Numbered from the stretch's first letter, positions 32,815 through 41,908 are shown. The stretch is DNA of 64,000 bases from Streptomyces sp. NBC_01381 (GCF_026340305.1 NZ_JAPEPI010000001.1:1302001-1366000); one strand, 5' to 3'. A program made the numbers and translations. The notes: a model not told the origin generated them from the letters alone.

Positions 32815-34029
32815 GTGGACTTCGGGTTCGGCGTCGAGGACGAGGAGTTCCGGGCCGAGGCGCGGGCATGGCTCGCCGGGCGTCTCGTCGGCGACTTCGC
32901 CGGTGCGGTCGGGCGGGGCGGGCCGGGGAGTGAGCACGAGGGTGGGGCTGAACGGCGTGCCTGGGAACGGGAGTTGGGGCGCGGCGGTTGGATCGGGCTC
33001 GGGTGGGATTCGGACTCGGGCTCGGTCGCGTACGGGAATCGGCGGGCGACGCTGACCCAGCAGGTCGTCTGGGCCGAGGAGTACGCGCGCGTGCGGGCGC
33101 CCGGACGGTACGGGCACATCGGCGAGAACCTGCTCGCGCCGACGCTCCTCGCGCACGGCACGCAGGAGCAGCGGGACGAGTTCCTGCCGGGCATCGCGCG
33201 CGGGGAAGCCCTGTGGTGCCAGGGGTACAGCGAGCCCGGTGCGGGGTCCGATCTGGCGGGGGTGCGGACCAGCGCGGTGCTGGATGCCGGGTCGGGGTCG
33301 TATCGGGTGACCGGGCAGAAGATCTGGACCTCGCTCGCGCATGAGGCCGACTGGTGTTTTGTGCTGGCTCGGACCGAGGCCGGGTCTCGAGGGCACGCGG
33401 GGCTCTCGTTCCTGCTGGTGCCGATGGACCAGCCGGGGCGGATCGAGGTGCGGCCCATCCGGCAGTTGACCGGGACCAGCGAGTTCAACGAGGTGTTCTT
33501 CGACGGGGCGGTCGCCAGTGCCTCGCATGTTGTGGGCGGCGCCGGCAACGGGTGGCGCGTGGCCATGGGGCTGCTCGGGTTCGAGCGGGGCGTGTCGACA
33601 CTGGTCCAACAGATCGGATTTGCGGAGGAGTTGGCAGGGGTCGTGCGGTGCGCTCTTGATTCGGGGGCCGCTGTGTCCGATCCCGTGCTGCGGGACCGGC
33701 TGGTGCGGCAGTGGGCCGAGCTGCGGGTCATGCGGTGGAACGCGCTGCGTACGTTGGGGAGTTCGAGCGGTGGAGTGGGGGCGCCGAGCGTGGCCAAGTT
33801 GCTGTGGGGCCGGTGGCATCAGCGGCTCGGGGAGCTGGCGATGGGGGTGCGGGGGGCTGCCGCGGCAGCGGGTCCTGCGGACTGGAGCGAGGAGTCCCCG
33901 TACGAACTCGACGCTCTGCAGCGGCTCTTCCTCTTCACGCGGGCCGACACGATCTACGGCGGCTCGGACGAGATTCAGCGGAACATCATCGCCGAGCGGG
34001 TGCTCGGTCTGCCGAGGGAGGCTCGATGA
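32815..34029 (+). CDS. Acyl-CoA dehydrogenase, large subunit type
   Basis: GTG 32815 (VDFGFGVEDEEF) gives 404 aa. It has all three domains: QGYSEPGAGSDLAGVRT and KIWTSLAHEADW in the beta domain and GGSDEIQRNIIAERVLG at the end. The canonical catalytic Glu position of the YEGT motif is Gly here. The gene lacks an adjacent short partner, unlike the one at 27310. The short subunit at 51359, under the same operator type, could be its partner in trans (inference). The stop overlaps the next ATG (ATGA). Confidence 0.9.
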   Translation: MDFGFGVEDEEFRAEARAWLAGRLVGDFAGAVGRGGPGSEHEGGAERRAWERELGRGGWIGLGWDSDSGSVAYGNRRATLTQQVVWAEEYARVRAPGRYGHIGENLLAPTLLAHGTQEQRDEFLPGIARGEALWCQGYSEPGAGSDLAGVRTSAVLDAGSGSYRVTGQKIWTSLAHEADWCFVLARTEAGSRGHAGLSFLLVPMDQPGRIEVRPIRQLTGTSEFNEVFFDGAVASASHVVGGAGNGWRVAMGLLGFERGVSTLVQQIGFAEELAGVVRCALDSGAAVSDPVLRDRLVRQWAELRVMRWNALRTLGSSSGGVGAPSVAKLLWGRWHQRLGELAMGVRGAAAAAGPADWSEESPYELDALQRLFLFTRADTIYGGSDEIQRNIIAERVLGLPREAR

Positions 34030-35075
34030 GGGGTGTCGTTTTCGACGGGCGCAAGGTCGACGTCGTCGATGACCTGGAGATACGTGATCCGGGGCCGGGG
34101 GAGGTGCTGGTCGCCGTCGCGGCGGCGGGGCTCTGCCACAGCGATCTGTCGGTGATCGACGGGACGATTCCGTTCCCGGTGCCTGTGGTGCTCGGGCACG
34201 AGGGCGCGGGAGTGGTGGAGGCCGTGGGCGCGGGGGTGACGCATGTCGCCGCCGGAGATCACGTCGCGCTCTCGACCATCGCGAGCTGTGGCGCCTGCGC
34301 CGAGTGCAACCGGGGGCGGCCGACCATGTGCCGCAAGGCGATCGGGATGCCTGACCGGCCGTTCTCGCGGGGCGGTGAGCCGCTGTACCAGTTCGCGGCG
34401 AACTCCGCGTTCGCGGAACGGACGCTCGTCAAGGCCGTGCAGGCGGTGAAGATCCCGGAGAGCATTCCGCTGACGTCCGCCGCGTTGATCGGGTGCGGGG
34501 TGGTGACCGGGGTCGGCGCCGCGCTGAACCGCGCGAAGGTGGACCGCGGGGACAGCGTGGTCGTCATCGGGACGGGCGGCATCGGGCTCAATGTGCTGCA
34601 GGGGGCGCGGATCGCGGGGGCCACGAAGATCGTCGCGGTGGACTCGAACCCGGGGAAGGAGGCGGTGGCCCGGCAGTTCGGGGCGACGCACTTCCTGGAG
34701 TCCGTGGAGGGGGTGAAGTCGATCCTGCCGAACGGTGCCGATCACGCCTTTGAGTGCGTGGGCCGGGTGGAGTTGATCCGGGCGGCCATTGATCTGCTGG
34801 ACCGGCATGGGCAGGCGGTGCTGCTGGGCGTGCCGGCGGCCACGGCGGAGGCGTCCTTCACCGTCTCGTCCCTGTTCCTGGACAAGTCGATCCTGGGCTG
34901 CCGCTATGGCTCGGCGCGCCCGCAGCGGGACTTCGCGCTGTACGCGGAGCTGTACGGGGAGGGGCGGCTGCTGCTGGACGAGCTGGTGACGGCGACGTAC
35001 CCCGTGGAGGACTTCGCGAAGGCGGCGGGGGATGCGGAGGCGGGGCGGGTGGCCAGGGGGGTCTTGACGTTCTGA
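34026..35075 (+). CDS. Zinc-dependent alcohol dehydrogenase (class III-like MDR)
   Basis: ATG 34026 overlaps the previous stop, giving 349 aa. Catalytic-zinc ligands are in GLCHSD (Cys) and GHEGAGVV (His-Glu). The structural-zinc site has four Cys in ASCGACAECNRGRPTMC. The NAD-binding motif is GTGGIGLN. It oxidises an alcohol to an aldehyde or ketone. The sequence resembles actinobacterial NDMA-dependent/AdhD-type enzymes found in steroid and terpenoid clusters. It is third in the SDR operon. Confidence 0.92.
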   Translation: MRGVVFDGRKVDVVDDLEIRDPGPGEVLVAVAAAGLCHSDLSVIDGTIPFPVPVVLGHEGAGVVEAVGAGVTHVAAGDHVALSTIASCGACAECNRGRPTMCRKAIGMPDRPFSRGGEPLYQFAANSAFAERTLVKAVQAVKIPESIPLTSAALIGCGVVTGVGAALNRAKVDRGDSVVVIGTGGIGLNVLQGARIAGATKIVAVDSNPGKEAVARQFGATHFLESVEGVKSILPNGADHAFECVGRVELIRAAIDLLDRHGQAVLLGVPAATAEASFTVSSLFLDKSILGCRYGSARPQRDFALYAELYGEGRLLLDELVTATYPVEDFAKAAGDAEAGRVARGVLTF

Positions 35076-35150
35076 GGGGGCTGGCCGGGGGCCTTGGGCT
35101 GGGTGGCCTTGGCGGGTTTGTGGCCGCTGGTCCTGTGGGGCCGTTCTGTC

Positions 35151-35188
35151 CCGCCGCTTCACGGCGGATTTTCCCCGCCCACCCACCC
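35151..35188. repeat. Degenerate family-2 repeat
   Basis: CCGCCG-CTTCA-CGGCGG is followed by ATTTTCCCCGCCCACCCACC, a reverse-orientation partial copy. It follows the alcohol dehydrogenase operon and is a likely terminator. Confidence 0.65.
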
Positions 35189-35244
35189 GATCACCCCGGG
35201 TAATTCAGGGGCGGCTCACCCCGGTGGGAGCCTAGCTTCGGGGG

Positions 35245-36498
35245 ATGAGTTATCGCGATGTGGCGACCCGGCCCGTAGCCGCGTGGGGCGTCGTGGCCGT
35301 GGGGGCGAGGATGCCCGTGGCCATGGCGCCGCTCGCCCTGGTTTTCCTGGTGCGGGAGCGCCCCGGCGGCTACACCCTGGGGGCGGTGCTCGCGGCGGCG
35401 TACGTCGTGGGCGAGATCGCCGGTGCACCGCTGCTCGGGATGCGGATGCGGGCCGAGCGGGCCAGGCCCCAGCTCGCGGCGGGGCTGGCCGTCGGCGCCC
35501 TCGGCTTCGGGGCGCTGGGGGCGTTCCCCCACACCCACCCCGTGGTGCTCGGCGCGGCCGCCTTCCTGGCGGGCGCAGCCCCCGCCGCCGCCCCCGGCGG
35601 CCTGCGCGCCCTGCTCACCAGCCTCGTGCCCGAACACGCCGCCGCCCAGGCGCTGTCCGCCGAGTCGGTGCTCACGTTCAGCGTGTGGGCCGTCTCGCCC
35701 GCCGCCGTCACGGGCCTCGCGCTCGGCGTCGCGCCGCAGCTGCCGCTGGTGCTCGCCGCCGTACTCATGGCCTCCTCCGTGCCCGGCCTGTGGATGCTGC
35801 CGGCCGGCTGGCGGTCGGACGAGAACGACCGGGGCGGCGAGTCGATGGTCCGGATCATGATCCGGGCCTGGCCCGTGTATGTGACGGGTGCCGCCAGCCT
35901 CTCGCTCCTCGCCCTCGCCGAACTGGTGCTCCCCGCACTGCTTGAGCAGCGCGGCATCGAGGTCGGCTGGGCGGGCCCCCTGCTCGCCGGGCTCGCGATC
36001 GGGTCGGCCGTCGGCTCGGTGGTGTACGGGCTGCGCAGCTGGCCGGGGCGGCTGCGCACGCAGAGCATGGTGCTGATGTTCGCGGTCTCCGGAGTCGTCG
36101 CCGTCGTCGCGCTGATGCCGAGCACCGGACTGATCGCCGCGGGCCTCGCCGTCGCGGGACTGCTGCAGGCCGGCGCGATGCTGACCCGGAATCTGACCCT
36201 GCGCGAGGTCCTGCCGCCGAGCGCGCTCGCCGCCGGCTACTCGGTCATGTACGCGGCTGTAGGCGCCGGTTACGCGGCCAGCGGCTCCCTCGCGGGCGGC
36301 CTGCTCACGGTCGTCGCACCGTCGACCGCCATCCTCGCCGGGGTCGGCCTCACCCTCGTACTGACGGTGGTGGGCGTGCTCGGCGAGGTCAAGCCGGCAC
36401 CGTCCGGCGGGGGCAAACCGTCACCGTCCGGCGACGCGGACGACGGTCCGGAACGTGCGCCGGTACGCGGTGGGGGTGACACCGAGAGCCGCCTGTAG
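35245..36498 (+). CDS. MFS transporter
   Basis: The product is 417 aa, starting at ATG 35245 (MSYRDVATRP). About 12 hydrophobic spans are visible (MPVAMAPLALVFLVRE, PLVLAAVLMASSVPGLWML, LAAGYSVMYAAVGAGYAASG). A hydrophilic central loop (about 190-200, WRSDENDRGGES) and a charged tail are also present. The substrate is unknown; a role in uptake or export of the cluster's compound is only contextual. Its last 78 bp overlap the opposing regulator gene. No CTGACGG operator is upstream. Confidence 0.88.
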   Translation: MSYRDVATRPVAAWGVVAVGARMPVAMAPLALVFLVRERPGGYTLGAVLAAAYVVGEIAGAPLLGMRMRAERARPQLAAGLAVGALGFGALGAFPHTHPVVLGAAAFLAGAAPAAAPGGLRALLTSLVPEHAAAQALSAESVLTFSVWAVSPAAVTGLALGVAPQLPLVLAAVLMASSVPGLWMLPAGWRSDENDRGGESMVRIMIRAWPVYVTGAASLSLLALAELVLPALLEQRGIEVGWAGPLLAGLAIGSAVGSVVYGLRSWPGRLRTQSMVLMFAVSGVVAVVALMPSTGLIAAGLAVAGLLQAGAMLTRNLTLREVLPPSALAAGYSVMYAAVGAGYAASGSLAGGLLTVVAPSTAILAGVGLTLVLTVVGVLGEVKPAPSGGGKPSPSGDADDGPERAPVRGGGDTESRL

Positions 36499-37437
36499 GT
36501 GCTGCCGCATCGACTGGGGCGTTCCGAAGCCCGCCTCCCGGGCCACCTGGTCGACCGACAGATCGCTGGACTCCAGCAGGTGCCGCGCCCGCTCCACGCG
36601 TTGCTGGGTCAGCCACTGGCCGGGGCTGATGCCCACCTCCTCGCGGAAGCGGCGCGTGAAGGTGCGTACGGACATCGACTCCTGGTCGGCCATGTCGCGC
36701 AGCTGGATCGGTTCGTGCAGATGGCCGAGCACCCAGCCGCGGGCCGTGGTGGTGGTCGCCAACTGGGGCTCGGGGACGGGGCGTTGGATGTACTGTGCCT
36801 GGCCGCCGTCCCGGTGCGGCGGCACCACCGTGCGGCGCGCCACCTCGTTGGCCACCGCCGAGCCGTGGTCGCCGCGTACGACATGGAGGCAGAGGTCGAG
36901 ACCCGCCGCCACGCCCGCCGAAGTGAGCACGTCGCCGTCGTCGATGAACAGGACGTCGGCGTCCACGGTGATCTTGGGGAAGAGCCGCTGGAAGTGCTCG
37001 GCCGACGACCAGTGCGTGGTGGCCCTGCGGCCGTCGAGGTAGCCCGCCGCCGCGAGGACGTAGCCGCCCGTGCAGATGGCGACCAGGCGGGTGCCGGGCC
37101 TGATGTGGGCGAGGGCGGCGGCGAGTTCGCCGGTCAGGCGGCCCTCTTCGTAGACGGGACCCAGTTCGTACGACGCCGGGACCACGACGGTGTCGGCGGT
37201 GGCGAGGGCCTCGGGGCCGTTCTCGACGAGGATGGCGAAGTCCGCGTCGGTGCGGACCGGGCCCGGCGGGCGGATCGAGGCGGTGATCACCTCGTACAGG
37301 CGCTCGCCCTCGCTGTCTCTCGTACGCCCGAAGATCCGTTGCGGAATGCCCAGTTCGAAGGGGATCACGCCGTCCAGGGCCAGGACGACGACGCGGTGCC
37401 GGGGCGTGCCACTGGTGGAGCCGGTCGCTGGGGCCAT
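36421..37437 (-). CDS. GlxA-like AraC-family regulator (DJ-1/PfpI plus HTH)
   Basis: ATG 37437 gives 338 aa. The N-terminal DJ-1/PfpI domain (about 15-200) has the nucleophile-elbow Cys in VAICTGGYVLAAAG. The C-terminal AraC HTH (about 230-335) shows MSVRTFTRRFREEVGISPGQ and DQVAREAGFGTPQSMRQHL. These regulators sense small metabolites; GlxA-type members in Streptomyces act on secondary metabolism and carbon use. Its promoter is back-to-back with the downstream MFS gene, a likely target. The 3' end overlaps the upstream MFS gene convergently by 78 bp. Confidence 0.9.
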   Translation of the reverse strand: MAPATGSTSGTPRHRVVVLALDGVIPFELGIPQRIFGRTRDSEGERLYEVITASIRPPGPVRTDADFAILVENGPEALATADTVVVPASYELGPVYEEGRLTGELAAALAHIRPGTRLVAICTGGYVLAAAGYLDGRRATTHWSSAEHFQRLFPKITVDADVLFIDDGDVLTSAGVAAGLDLCLHVVRGDHGSAVANEVARRTVVPPHRDGGQAQYIQRPVPEPQLATTTTARGWVLGHLHEPIQLRDMADQESMSVRTFTRRFREEVGISPGQWLTQQRVERARHLLESSDLSVDQVAREAGFGTPQSMRQHLQAALGVTPTAYRRTFRTVVRVAGR

Positions 37438-37496
37438 GGCCCGATTCTAGCGAAGGCTGTCCCTCGGGCCACTCGATCGTGATCGACGGCGGCCCG

Positions 37497-38825
37497 ATGC
37501 TGATGGGCGTGACACAGACAGACCTGAACGAGACGACCGGGCCGACCTCGAAGGCTCCGCGGCCCCGCCGCATCCACCGCGCGTGGTTCGTCGCCGCCGT
37601 CACCTTCGTGACGATCATCGGCGCCGCGGCCTTCCGGTCGCTGCCGGGGCTGCTCATCGACCCGCTGCACCAGGAGTTCCAGTGGTCGCGCGGCACGATC
37701 GGGCTCGCCGTCTCCATCAATCTCGCGCTGTACGGGCTCACCGCGCCGTTCGCCGCCGCGCTGATGGACCGGTTCGGCATCCGCAAGGTCGTCGCCGTCG
37801 CACTCGTCGTGATCGCGCTCGGGTCCGGCCTGACTTTCTGGATGGACTCCGCCTGGCAGCTGCTGCTGTGCTGGGGGCTGCTCGTGGGCCTCGGGTCCGG
37901 TTCGATGGCGCTGGCCTTCGCCGCGACCGTCACCAACCGGTGGTTCACCACGCGCAAGGGCCTGGTCACCGGCATCCTCACGGCCGCGTCCGCCTCCGGC
38001 CAGCTGATCTTCCTGCCGCTGCTCTCCTGGATCGTCGACCGGCACGACTGGCGTCCTGCCGCGGTGACGGTGTCGCTCGCCGCCCTCGCGGTGGTCCCCT
38101 TCGTCTGGCTGCTCCTTCGTGACCACCCGGCCGACGTGGGCCTGAAGCCCTATGGCTCCGAGGAGTTCGTGGAGAAGCCGCCACCGGTCACGGGCGCCGC
38201 GCGGCGCGCGGTCACGGTGCTCTTCGAGGCGGCACGCACCGGCCCGTTCTGGCTGCTTGCCGGTTCCTTCGCGATCTGCGGCGCCTCGACGAACGGCCTG
38301 ATCCAGACGCACTTCGTGCCCGCCGCGCACGACCACGGCATGCCGGTCACGGCCGCCGCGTCGCTGCTCGCCGTCATCGGTGTCTTCGACGTGATCGGGA
38401 CGATCGCCTCCGGCTGGTTCACCGACCGGTTCGACGCGCGGCGCCTGCTGGCCGTGTACTACGCGCTGCGCGGCGTCTCGTTGCTCTTCCTGCCGCTGCT
38501 GCTGGTCTCGCCGTCCGTGCAGCCCCCGATGATCTTCTTCATCGTCTTCTACGGCCTCGACTGGGTGGCGACGGTGCCGCCGACCCTGGCGCTCTGCCGC
38601 GAGCAGTACGGCGACGACAGCGCGATCGTCTTCGGGTGGGTGCTCGCATCGCACCAGTTGGGCGCCGCGGTGGTGGCCTTCGCGGGCGGTGTCGCGCGGG
38701 ACACCTTCGGGTCGTACAACGTGGTCTGGTACGCATCGGGCGCGCTGTGCGCGGCGGCCGCGCTGATGGCGCTGGTGATCCGGCGGCGGGGCGAGGGCGC
38801 GGGGGTGCGGCCCGCTCTCACATAG
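37497..38825 (+). CDS. MFS transporter (monocarboxylate/oxalate-formate type)
   Basis: I chose ATG 37497 (MLMGVTQTD), giving 442 aa; GTG 37479 and later starts are possible, and no ribosome site decides. Twelve TM segments are expected (AWFVAAVTFVTIIGAAAF, LLLCWGLLVGLGSGSMALAF). MFS loop motif A appears as AALMDRFGIRKVV. It resembles the MCT-like bacterial acid transporters, so import of an organic acid is plausible. It is divergent from the GlxA-like regulator. Its stop codon begins a short tandem-repeat array. Confidence 0.87.
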   Translation: MLMGVTQTDLNETTGPTSKAPRPRRIHRAWFVAAVTFVTIIGAAAFRSLPGLLIDPLHQEFQWSRGTIGLAVSINLALYGLTAPFAAALMDRFGIRKVVAVALVVIALGSGLTFWMDSAWQLLLCWGLLVGLGSGSMALAFAATVTNRWFTTRKGLVTGILTAASASGQLIFLPLLSWIVDRHDWRPAAVTVSLAALAVVPFVWLLLRDHPADVGLKPYGSEEFVEKPPPVTGAARRAVTVLFEAARTGPFWLLAGSFAICGASTNGLIQTHFVPAAHDHGMPVTAAASLLAVIGVFDVIGTIASGWFTDRFDARRLLAVYYALRGVSLLFLPLLLVSPSVQPPMIFFIVFYGLDWVATVPPTLALCREQYGDDSAIVFGWVLASHQLGAAVVAFAGGVARDTFGSYNVVWYASGALCAAAALMALVIRRRGEGAGVRPALT

Positions 38826-38891
38826 GTCTCACGGAGGGGGTGGCGATCCGTCCTGCTCTCACGGGGCGATCCGGCCCGCTCTCACGTAGCG
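38810..38891. repeat. Tandem-repeat array bridging two convergent stop codons
   Basis: Units of about 23-25 bp share GCTCTCAC and GGCGATCCG (38810-38825, 38851-38873, 38874-38891). The first contains the MFS stop codon and the last contains the flavin-reductase stop codon, so the whole intergenic gap is repeat. Confidence 0.7.
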
Positions 38892-39514
38892 AAGCGGCCG
38901 AACCTGCCCCGGTGGAAGAGCAGCGGATCCGCCTCGTCCTCGTCGGCGGCCCCGAGCGCCTCCACCTTGCCGACCACGATCAGGTGGTCGCCGCCGGTGT
39001 GCACGGCCTGGATGGTGCAGTCGATCCAGGCCGGTGCGCCGGTCAGCCGGGGCGAGCCGGTGACCGGCGCCGCCTCGTGCTCCACTCCCGCGAACTTGTC
39101 GGCGCCGCTGACCGCGAAGCCGCGGCACAACTCGCCCTGGTCGGCGCCCAGGACGTTCACGCAGAAGACGCCCGCGCGGGCGATGCGGGGCCACGTCGTC
39201 GACGTACGCGCGACCATGAACGAGACGAGCGGCGGGGCGAGGGAGAGCGAGGAGAAGGACTGGCAGGCGAATCCGGCCGGGCCCGGTTCGCCTTCCGATG
39301 CCGGTGCCGTGACAACGGTCACGCCGGTGGCGAAGTTCCCCAGCACGCGCCGGAATTCGCCCGGATCGAGCGGAGCCCGCTCGTCGTCGCCGACGGCCCG
39401 CAGCTGCGGGCGCGGCAGGGCCTCGACCGGCCCGGTGGTGGTCGATGCCCCGACCGACCTGAGGTATCGGACGGCGGTGGCCGCCATCCCAGCGTGTCCC
39501 ATCACATCAGCCAT
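38882..39514 (-). CDS. Flavin reductase-like (HsaB/HpaC type) protein
   Basis: I chose ATG 39514 (MADVMGHAGM), giving 210 aa; ATG 39502 and 39487 are alternatives. It is a single flavin-reductase/FMN-binding domain: FRRVLGNFATGVTVVTA, FACQSFSSLSLAPPLVSFMV and a C-terminal HLIVVGKVEAL. It supplies reduced flavin to a two-component monooxygenase, but no HsaA-type oxygenase is encoded in the window. The operator lies only 5 nt upstream of this ATG with no Shine-Dalgarno. Thus the mRNA may be leaderless or a downstream start may be used. Confidence 0.86.
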   Translation of the reverse strand: MADVMGHAGMAATAVRYLRSVGASTTTGPVEALPRPQLRAVGDDERAPLDPGEFRRVLGNFATGVTVVTAPASEGEPGPAGFACQSFSSLSLAPPLVSFMVARTSTTWPRIARAGVFCVNVLGADQGELCRGFAVSGADKFAGVEHEAAPVTGSPRLTGAPAWIDCTIQAVHTGGDHLIVVGKVEALGAADEDEADPLLFHRGRFGRFAT

Positions 39515-39519
39515 TGAAG

Positions 39520-39534
39520 CTGACGGGCCGTCAG
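39520..39534. promoter_or_regulatory. Perfect CTGACGG operator upstream of flavin reductase
   Basis: CTGACGGGCCGTCAG is a perfect 7-1-7 palindrome, 5 nt before the chosen flavin reductase start. It is the best single representative of the motif. Confidence 0.8.
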
Positions 39535-39594
39535 ATGGGAAGGGTGCGGAGGGCACTGCCTGAGCGCCGTCGGGGGCGGCGTATCTTCACCCCC

Positions 39595-40500
39595 ATGACG
39601 TGGGGGAACGTGCGGGACGCCTGGGACAACGAGCATGTGACGGCCGCCGCCGCGGCGGGCGCCGCGCAGCTTCCGGTGGCCGCTGTGGTCGCCTTCGTGC
39701 TGTCCCTGGACGACGACTCCTACGGGACGGCGGGCTACGGCGGGGCCTTCGGTCTCGTCTGCGTCGCCCTCCTCCTGCCGCTGCTCCTCCCGGTCCTCGG
39801 CCTGGTGCACGCGTGCGTGCAGACCGTTCCGGGCCTCGCGCTGGGGCGTGCGGTTGCCCGCAGGGTGCGGCGCGGCCCGGAGTGGGCCTGGACCCTGGCC
39901 GGCCAGCTGGTGCCGGGCGCGGGGTGGGGGATCCTCTTCGCCGCCTTCGGCGGCCCGTTCGCCGGGGTCACGCTGTGGGCGGCGGCGAGCGGTGTGCTGC
40001 CCGCGCTGGCCGTCGCATACTGGGAAGGGCGTCCGGGGCGCGGGCTCGCACGGGCGCCGCGGCGCAGGATCTGGTTCCGGTCGGGCCTGGCCTCGGTGGG
40101 ACTGTGCGTGGCGCTCGTGGGGGCGTCCTTCGTGGCCACCGTCACGGGCGTCATCAGGGAGTACGAGCCGCCGCAGCTCGGCGTCGAGCAGGTCGCCGGG
40201 GTGTGGCGCCACGAGGACGGCGGCAAGGCGGTCCTGCGGCTGCGGGCGGACGGGAGGGTGGACCTCGCCCCGAATCCGTACGAGGACGCCACTACAGGCG
40301 ACACGGTCGACTGCGAGACCACCGGCACCTGGACGATCGACGTCGACGTGGACGCCCGGCGGCCCGTGGTCGCCATCGAGACGGACGGCTGCGACGGCAG
40401 GGAGACCTGGACGATCGGCGGGACGGAGGACGACCCGGAGCTGTTCGTGGTGCTCGGCGATGTGGACGCGCCCGAGGTCGAGATCCTGGTCAAGGACTGA
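39595..40500 (+). CDS. Hypothetical membrane protein
   Basis: The product is 301 aa, starting at ATG 39595. About four to five hydrophobic spans lie in the first 210 residues (LPVAAVVAFVLSL, FGLVCVALLLPLLLPVLGL, GAGWGILFAAFGGPFAGVTL, LASVGLCVALVGASFVATVT). A soluble C-terminal domain of about 90 aa (VAGVWRHEDGGKAVLRLRAD ... WTIGGTEDDPELF) reads as a small lipocalin- or META-like beta barrel. It is 61 bp from the operator but transcribed away from the flavin reductase; regulation by that site is possible. Function unknown. Confidence 0.75.
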   Translation: MTWGNVRDAWDNEHVTAAAAAGAAQLPVAAVVAFVLSLDDDSYGTAGYGGAFGLVCVALLLPLLLPVLGLVHACVQTVPGLALGRAVARRVRRGPEWAWTLAGQLVPGAGWGILFAAFGGPFAGVTLWAAASGVLPALAVAYWEGRPGRGLARAPRRRIWFRSGLASVGLCVALVGASFVATVTGVIREYEPPQLGVEQVAGVWRHEDGGKAVLRLRADGRVDLAPNPYEDATTGDTVDCETTGTWTIDVDVDARRPVVAIETDGCDGRETWTIGGTEDDPELFVVLGDVDAPEVEILVKD

Positions 40501-40549
40501 CTGTTCGAGGTTCGAGGAATGACTGGTCAAGGGGCTGGGGGGGAGAGAG

Positions 40550-40996
40550 TTACACCGCTTCGAGGATCCAGCGCTGTGTGGCCCGCCCGTTCCATTCGAC
40601 CAGCAGGATTTCTGGCCCGTCGTCGCCGCCCGAGAGGTCGAAGACATCCCCTGAGCGCGGACTGCGGACGCGGACGGTGCCCTCGTCGACGTACTCGATG
40701 ATCCACGCCGTCGGAGTGGCGCGGGAGCCGAGCCGCGGCGGGATGCGCCGGGAGGCGCGCTCTCCTACGTAGACGTCGCCGACCTTGCTCTTGATCGTGT
40801 ACGCGTTGTCGTCGCCCGCCTCGGTCGGGTCGTCGTCGTGGAAGGCGGTGACCTCCCACTGCTGGCCGGCCAGCTTGCTGGCGATGGCGCCGACGATCGG
40901 CACGTTCGGGCCGAGGTTGGCGTCGGCGAGCTCCATGTAGAGACCGCTGGCGTCGTTCCTGACGAGATAGACGCCGTCGGGCGGGCTTCCGGCCAT
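40550..40996 (-). CDS. Small beta-trefoil-like (I48/ricin-type) protein
   Basis: ATG 40996 follows a textbook AGGAGGG, giving 148 aa. There is no signal peptide. The repeated pattern GVYLVRNDASGLYMELADAN, QQWEVTAFHDD and QRWILEAV resembles the beta-trefoil of clitocypin-type protease inhibitors and ricin-like lectins. It is acidic and probably cytosolic. Role unknown; nothing links it to the catabolic genes. Confidence 0.75.
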   Translation of the reverse strand: MAGSPPDGVYLVRNDASGLYMELADANLGPNVPIVGAIASKLAGQQWEVTAFHDDDPTEAGDDNAYTIKSKVGDVYVGERASRRIPPRLGSRATPTAWIIEYVDEGTVRVRSPRSGDVFDLSGGDDGPEILLVEWNGRATQRWILEAV

Positions 40997-41050
40997 GTGC
41001 CCTCCTAGGTCGGGTCTTCTGCCCTCAACATAGGAGGCTGCGCGCGGGCG

Positions 41051-41863
41051 TCAACGCCCCTCGTACGACGGGGTGCGCCGTTCGACGAAACTGGCCACGC
41101 CCTCGTTGGCGTCCGCCGTCGTCATGTTGATCTCCTGCGCGGCGGCCTCCGCGGCGAAGGCGGTCGCGCGGTCGGATTCGAGGGCGGCGTTGACCAGCTG
41201 CTTGGTCATGGCGATGGCTCGGGTCGGCCCTGTGGCGAGGCGTTCGGCCCAGGCGCGGGCCGTCTTCTCCAGCTCGTCCGCCGGTACGACACGATTGACG
41301 AGGCCGAGCCGTTCGGCGTCCGCGGCGGGCAGCGCGTCCCCAAAGAACATCAGCTCCTTCGCCCGCTGCGGCCCCACGAGCCGAGGCAGCAGATAGGCGC
41401 CGCCGCCGTCCGGCACGAGCCCGCGCCGCACGAACACCTCGATGAACCTGGCCGGTTCGGCGGCGATGACCAGGTCGCAGGCGAACGCGAGATGCGCGCC
41501 GATCCCGGCCGCGGTGCCGTTGACCGCGGCGATCACCGGCTTCTCGCAGTCGAGGACGGCCGCGATGAGCCGCTGGGCGCCGAGCCTGATGGTGCGGGCC
41601 ACATCTCCGGGAACCCGCTCGCCACCGCTCGGCGCACCCCGCAGATCGGCCCCGGCGCAGAAACCCTTGCCGGTGGCGGTGAGCACGACGGCGCGGACGG
41701 CGGGGTCGGCGGAGGCGTCGGCGAGCAGCGAGATGACGCGTTCGCGCTGGTCCCAGGTGACGGCGTTCATGGCTTCGGGCCGGTTGAGGGTGATCCACGA
41801 GACGCCGTTGTCAGTGGCGTGGAGTACCAATGAGTCGAGGGAGATTTCGGGGGAGGAAGTCAT
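41051..41863 (-). CDS. Enoyl-CoA hydratase/isomerase (crotonase)
   Basis: I chose ATG 41863 (MTSSPEISLD), giving 270 aa. Crotonase fold: the first oxyanion-hole segment FCAGADLRG, the second AAVNGTAAGIGAHLAFACDL, and the trimer region RRGLVPDGGGAYLLPRLVG, where Asp replaces the second catalytic Glu. That pattern favours an isomerase- or alternative-type crotonase over classical hydratase (inference). It follows the ADP-forming ligase on the same strand, separated by a family-2 repeat that may reduce co-transcription. Confidence 0.9.
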   Translation of the reverse strand: MTSSPEISLDSLVLHATDNGVSWITLNRPEAMNAVTWDQRERVISLLADASADPAVRAVVLTATGKGFCAGADLRGAPSGGERVPGDVARTIRLGAQRLIAAVLDCEKPVIAAVNGTAAGIGAHLAFACDLVIAAEPARFIEVFVRRGLVPDGGGAYLLPRLVGPQRAKELMFFGDALPAADAERLGLVNRVVPADELEKTARAWAERLATGPTRAIAMTKQLVNAALESDRATAFAAEAAAQEINMTTADANEGVASFVERRTPSYEGR

Positions 41864-41908
41864 GGGGAAGCGGTTCCGTTCGTTGATGGGGCGCTGCGGG
41901 GTATTCGG

